This document shows, piece after piece, positions 59,790 to 64,000 of a stretch of DNA of 64,000 nucleotides. Source of the stretch: Endocalyx cinctus (lineage: Eukaryota; Ascomycota; Sordariomycetes; Amphisphaeriales; Apiosporaceae). The translations under genes were made by a program, and so were the position numbers. Below the pieces are notes generated by a model. It was given only the letters and a program-made list of their open reading frames with translations. It was not told the DNA's origin and did not search any database. Every line of letters starts with the position of its first letter. Positions within the stretch are counted from its first letter, which is position 1. The stretch is from positions 983,394 through 1,047,393 of the forward strand of contig BCKC01000007.1 in assembly GCA_001600455.1 (NCBI GenBank), read 5' to 3'.

Positions 59790-62341
59790 ATGGCGGAGGC
59801 GATAGGGGTAGCGGGCTCTATTGTGGGTATAGTAGCATTTGGACTCCAATTTGCTAATGTAATCACAACCTACGTCGAGGCGGTATCTGAGGCAGAGAGC
59901 AGCCTAAAGGACATCGCTTTTGACGTAAATACCACCGCGTCTTCGTTGCAGCAGCTGCACGAGATTATCGAGAAAGACAGGAGCGATGGTTATCCCGTTA
60001 TGACAGAAGACGCTATCAAACGAGTTATTTTGATTGCGTCTAGATGCAAGCAAGTGTACGTCGCTATCATCGTACTCATCGAAAAGGCTAGTCTGCCGAA
60101 AATAAGGCAGCCTGAAAAATTGGCCGGAGAAATATCCGGTCAAGACAGTAGCATGAGACAAGAAAGAGGACGAGATACTAGAGTTAAATCAACGGGTGCG
60201 GATGACTCTGCTCAACCGGTCGATCTGGACCAGTTTAGAGCGACCACCTTATACCGCAAGCTTAGGTGGCCATGGCTTGAATCTCGCATAAGAAAGCAGC
60301 AGGATCTACTAAGAGCTCTGAAGTTTGATCTCTTACTTTGCTTAGAGATCATCCACCTTGGTCAAATCAAAATTGCGTAAGTCACGCGTATAAACGAACA
60401 CGATAAATGATACATATATGCTAACCTCTATCTTTATAGCAAGACATCCACCAAATCTTCCAATAGCTTTGAGGAAGAGCTCGGATTGCAGATCATGCTG
60501 AGAAAACTGAAGAGTCAGAGAGACGATTACACCAGGAGGGCTGTCATAAACAAGAAGAGCCGTAGCCGTGGTCGCCGCCGTTACCATTCTAGGCCGCGGT
60601 CACGATCAAGTGTAAACTCTATGGTATCAGAAAAGGCCGGTTCTGTTTCATCTCGTCATTCTTCAGAGAGGGGAAATCTGGCTGGTGAATCAGTTAAGCG
60701 TAGTCCTGCCGGGTTGGAATCAGTACCCGGTGAGCCAATCGGATCTACATCGAGAACTTCGGGGCCTCAGAGACGAGTAACTGTGCAATCAGAAAGATCT
60801 GAGAGCTCTCGCAGCAAGATACAGGGCGATATACAGCTGAATAATCAAAAAGCAGCGATCTCGCCGGACACGTCGGCTGATACGCCCACTGTCATACGCC
60901 CTACCAATGACGAAAAGGCAGGAAGCATGATAGTCACTAATAAAATACCCACCAATACCTCAGAGATCCCAGATATAAATGACAACGTGACGGAACAAGA
61001 CCCACAAAAACAGGATACCGGTCCTAGCTCTTCAAATCTCGCTGTCACCGGGCCAGTTGAGATCGGATCCTTCAATAACTATAGGCCATGGTTTTATAGT
61101 CTTTTCAGAAACAAGGATAAACTCAAATATGGCGGGGAGACCAATGAATTGGAAGCTTATATAATATCAATTGACTCTAGCAGTGCCTCACTGAAGCTAC
61201 CTCTTGGCCATCAGCAGCTGCACCGCATGCTGAGGCGTTCCCTTAAGCGTAAGACGTCTTGGGGTCAATACTTATCGTTAGAAGCACGTTATAAAAAGGC
61301 AATAGACAGCACGCTCCGAGAAGCGACGCATGCCAACCCCCGTCCGCGGACATTCGTTGCGGCGGAATGGTACAAGACGCCCGATTCGGGTCATCTAATA
61401 GCCTTCTTCGCCCTTGGTTCTCCGGTCGCACCTATATACCTCAAGGGGCCGAAGGGCCGAAACTTCGAGTTCGCATTTGAACTCTGCCGGACGTGGGAAG
61501 TAAGGTTTTTTTTTTTTTTTTTTAATCCAGCTGAAATGCGAATAGACCTACTTAAGTACTAATAAATTCTTAGGGCATGGACGAGTTACTGAAGAAAGCC
61601 TTCCCCACATGGGACAGCAGTACCGACTACGACCTGAGAGGTCCCAATGACCAGATTATTCTTCCCGTAACATGGAACGGTGCTGTAAGACCAGGTTGGA
61701 TCGTAACTCTAACCTTAAGAGAAAACGGGCAGGGGGGTTCGGAAATATCATCTCTGAGGCGTCCGATTTGGACTCGTCTCGCTCGGAAATTTCTCTCACT
61801 CGAGACTCTTCGAGTTCACGGTTTGGACTTCAAGCTTGACGAGGTAAACATTTATGGCTTCATTGTCAACCCTATTATTGGACATAGTTCTAATATTTTT
61901 ATACAGGATGATCCTAGTTACCTTATAGTTAGGCAACCCCTTACCGATCTCGAAACCAGGCTACTCTGGGGCCATACGCGAGACCTCCGAGCAGCGCGAC
62001 CAGCACAAAAGTTGACTTCAGAAATCGAAAATAGGATTCTATTTGAAAAGCAAGCCGAACGTATACAAGACGCCCATCTTGGGCCAGCTTTCGAATGGGT
62101 TCGTAAGAAAGAACGTAGATCACCAATGCATTATGAATCGACGAAGTCCAGCACGTCTGAAGTATCAGATAGCGAAGATGAAGCTTGCGAAGAAGAGCAA
62201 GAATATTTGATGGATCTTTACGAAGGGGAGGACTCAATAGCGCAACTTGGCATCGGCGATTTGCTAGCAAAATGGACCAAAGCGGCAGATACTTCGACTG
62301 GCGACAAGCTTAACGTAAAGCTTGCTGGTTTAAAAAGTTGA
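59790..62341 (+). CDS. HeLo-like N-domain plus ubiquitin-like-domain protein
   Basis: Exons 59790-60376, 60440-61499 and 61574-62341 give 804 residues, with start MAEAIGVAGSIVGIVAFGLQ (an upstream ATG at 59727 would add 21 residues). That N-terminal helix and the following NTTASSLQQLHEIIEKD are typical of the fungal N-terminal domain found on STAND/NLR-like and HET-related proteins. Next comes a long disordered, Arg/Ser-rich stretch (RSRGRRRYHSRPRSRSS). The C-terminal half carries the fungal ubiquitin-like domain, marked by EFAFELCRTWEGMDELLKKA across intron 2 and YDLRGPNDQIILP, then GWIVTLTL, and ends in an acidic tail. Intron 2 has a run of about 18 T. A further optional 63-base intron (61844-61906, GTAAAC...ATACAG) would remove 21 codons in frame. 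No NB-ARC or NACHT core is present. Confidence 0.85.
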
Positions 62342-62801
62342 AATAAATCACATCAGCGAGACTACGTCAGAATATTAGGTCTGTAAGTGACGAGACTGAA
62401 GCCGGGCTCCGTTGGATAGAGAAGTATACTTAGAGCTGTAACGAGTCCCGGAAAACGTAACCATGCAGCCAGGCTACGGCAGAGTTGAAAGGGAAAAAGA
62501 AACAGTACACGTAGAAACAAGCGTAGACCTGAAGAGAGTGTCGAGACATTGCCAAAATGGAAACGCGCAGTAGTCTTAAGGGGTGGAGTGATGAATGGTA
62601 GAAACGGCGGAGATGAAGTAGTTTAGTCTCCTTGTTGATGGATTTAGCTTAGCGCATATAAATAGTACCATTTCCCCAATAATAGAAGAAAAAGATATGT
62701 AAGATAGTATCTTCTACGGTTCCTTATTCGCGCGTGTAGGGGGTCTGCGTATGTATGCTCGGGAGTATCGGTATTGTAAAGACGTATCGTGACCCTACAA
62801 C
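62342..62801. other. Short intergenic region between convergent genes
   Basis: Terminator side of the HeLo-like gene and of the P450. No gene or repeat recognised. Confidence 0.4.
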
Positions 62802-64000
62802 TTACTGACCGCTTCCGCGTCTTCTTATTATCCTCATTGGCACCTTTCCTGATGGATGCGACACGCCGCCACCGAAACCCTTAAGTGTGAAGTCTTCCAT
62901 CACGTTCCTACCTTCCTCGAGTATCTCACAATCGAATAAGTTAACCATCAGGGCCGTGGTCAGAAGTATCTGGCGTTTCGCAAAGTGGCGCCCGGGACAT
63001 ATTCGCGGCCCGCCGCCGTAGGGAATCCAGGCTCCTTCCAGGTCTTTGGAACTGAATGTCGGAGAAAAGAGGGCGGAAGAGGAATATTTGAGGAATCTGC
63101 CGACCCAAAACTGGTCGAGTGGGTGCTCATTGTTCAGTCCAGTGTTCCATACTTCGGAATCCATATGAGCAACCGTCGTGGGTGTCACAACGACCTTCCC
63201 TCTCGGTATAATCCAGTCTCGGAGGCTTATGTTGACGCGGTCCGGCATCCTAATAATATAAAAGTGCATCCTAAGGCGCAGGGTCTCGGCATAAGCGGCT
63301 TGGAGGACTGGTTGGCGAAGTAGTTGGTCAATATCGAACTGGATGCGACCATCCGCAGACTTAGCCGCACAGGCATCTACTTCGGCCCTCACGCTAGCGA
63401 GAAGCTCCGGATCTCGGTATATCTCAAAGATTGTCCAGGATGTAGACGCTATAGCATTCCTCGCCCTTTAACACACCAAAAAAAAACATTATTAGCCAAA
63501 AGGGGTTAAATTATGAAAATAGGGGGGCTGTGACTTACGCCCATATTGCACCGAAATCTTCTGATGCTATAGCAGCGTGGTCGAACCCGTCCATTTCTAG
63601 GAACATTTCCTGCCTCTCCCTAAAGAAGCTGCTGCCCCAGAATGGATCATCACCGTCCTCGTTAACGGTAGAATCATTGAAGTGGTCTCTCGCGTGCTGC
63701 TGCCAGACTTGAACGGCCTTTAACACTCTCTTCCGAGCTGCGTACGCCCTCGGGGCAAGAAACCAAGGGATACCTATGAACAAGATTAGCGAAGTGTCTA
63801 TGGCTGTAACTTATACCACCGACCTTACCTTGGAGATATGTTTGTAAATTGCGGTCAAAGTCCCAATAATCCTGAAGGAAGTGAGGATTCAAGCTTAAGA
63901 GATAAGGGCCACACAGGGCGTTAATAATGGATTTAGTCGCTTCATCTCCAACAAATTTCATCAGGTCAGAGTGATAGTACCAATCGGTACCGATACTGAC
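62802..64000 (-). CDS. Cytochrome P450, partial (N-terminus beyond the window)
   Basis: Three exons are visible: from the window edge to 63829, 63773-63539 and 63459-62802. The first is open to base 64000, so the N-terminal half is missing. Splices give TYLQGIPWFLAPRAY and GAIWANAIASTSWTIFEIYR, the latter being the I-helix region without the usual acid-Thr pair (A-N-A-I-A-S-T), as in the CYP7/CYP8-like group. The ExxR motif is ETLRLRMHF and the heme loop PYGGGPRICPGRHFAKRQ. This group includes prostacyclin-synthase-like and sterol 7-hydroxylase-like enzymes and often has fungal members in secondary metabolism. It ends in RRRGSGQ. It is not the same subfamily as the intact P450 at 29-31 kb. 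Confidence 0.88.

Noticed and set aside
1..64000. CRISPR arrays, bacterial operons or phage regions
   Set aside because: No spaced direct repeats of that kind; introns and protein families are fungal throughout.

Overview
The window looks like a nuclear contig of a filamentous ascomycete (Pezizomycotina, probably Sordariomycetes). Supporting signs are short GT-AG introns of about 50-200 bases, AT-rich spacers with homopolymer tracts, a HET-domain gene, a HeLo-like/ubiquitin-like protein, a DUF6606/DUF3638 giant protein, cytochrome P450s and repeats that differ mainly by C/T and G/A transitions, as expected of RIP. All exon models were built by eye from splice signals, reading phase and family knowledge; no search was run.

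Left third (1-25 kb), mostly housekeeping: a USP10/Ubp3-type deubiquitinase (40-3141), a degraded subtilase fragment (about 4.4-4.66 kb), a disordered repeat protein (6014-6868), a low-complexity membrane protein (8146-9179), a class I O-methyltransferase (10277-11305), an ORMDL sphingolipid regulator (12576-13383), an Air-type zinc-knuckle protein of the TRAMP complex (14876-16852), a 4.7 kb AT-rich gene-free stretch, a small ABM monooxygenase (21533-22012) and a Dal5-type MFS transporter (23151-24931).

Middle (25-43 kb): a frameshifted DUF6594 membrane-protein pseudogene (about 26.0-26.96 kb), an intact cytochrome P450 with seven exons (29048-31309), a degraded tRNA-like sequence, an isolated P450 heme-loop relic (32737-32943), and a giant DUF6606-DUF3638-DUF3645 gene (33395-42961, 3088 codons before the stop). 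The giant gene carries one in-frame TAG where I expect a conserved Trp. Everything downstream of that TAG, including an intron, is intact.

Right third (45-64 kb) looks like an allorecognition or innate-immunity-like island: an FtsJ-type methyltransferase (45845-46983), a HET protein whose HET domain is split by a long coiled-coil insertion (48334-51828), a divergently transcribed 1569-residue ankyrin/coiled-coil protein (53057-57879), a HeLo-like N-domain plus ubiquitin-like-domain protein (59790-62341), and a partial P450 that runs off the right edge (62802-64000). Two diverged copies of a short repeat with tRNA-like A and B boxes, a possible SINE, lie on either side of the HET/ankyrin pair. 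That the HET, ankyrin and HeLo-ULD genes act together is inference from domain types and position only.
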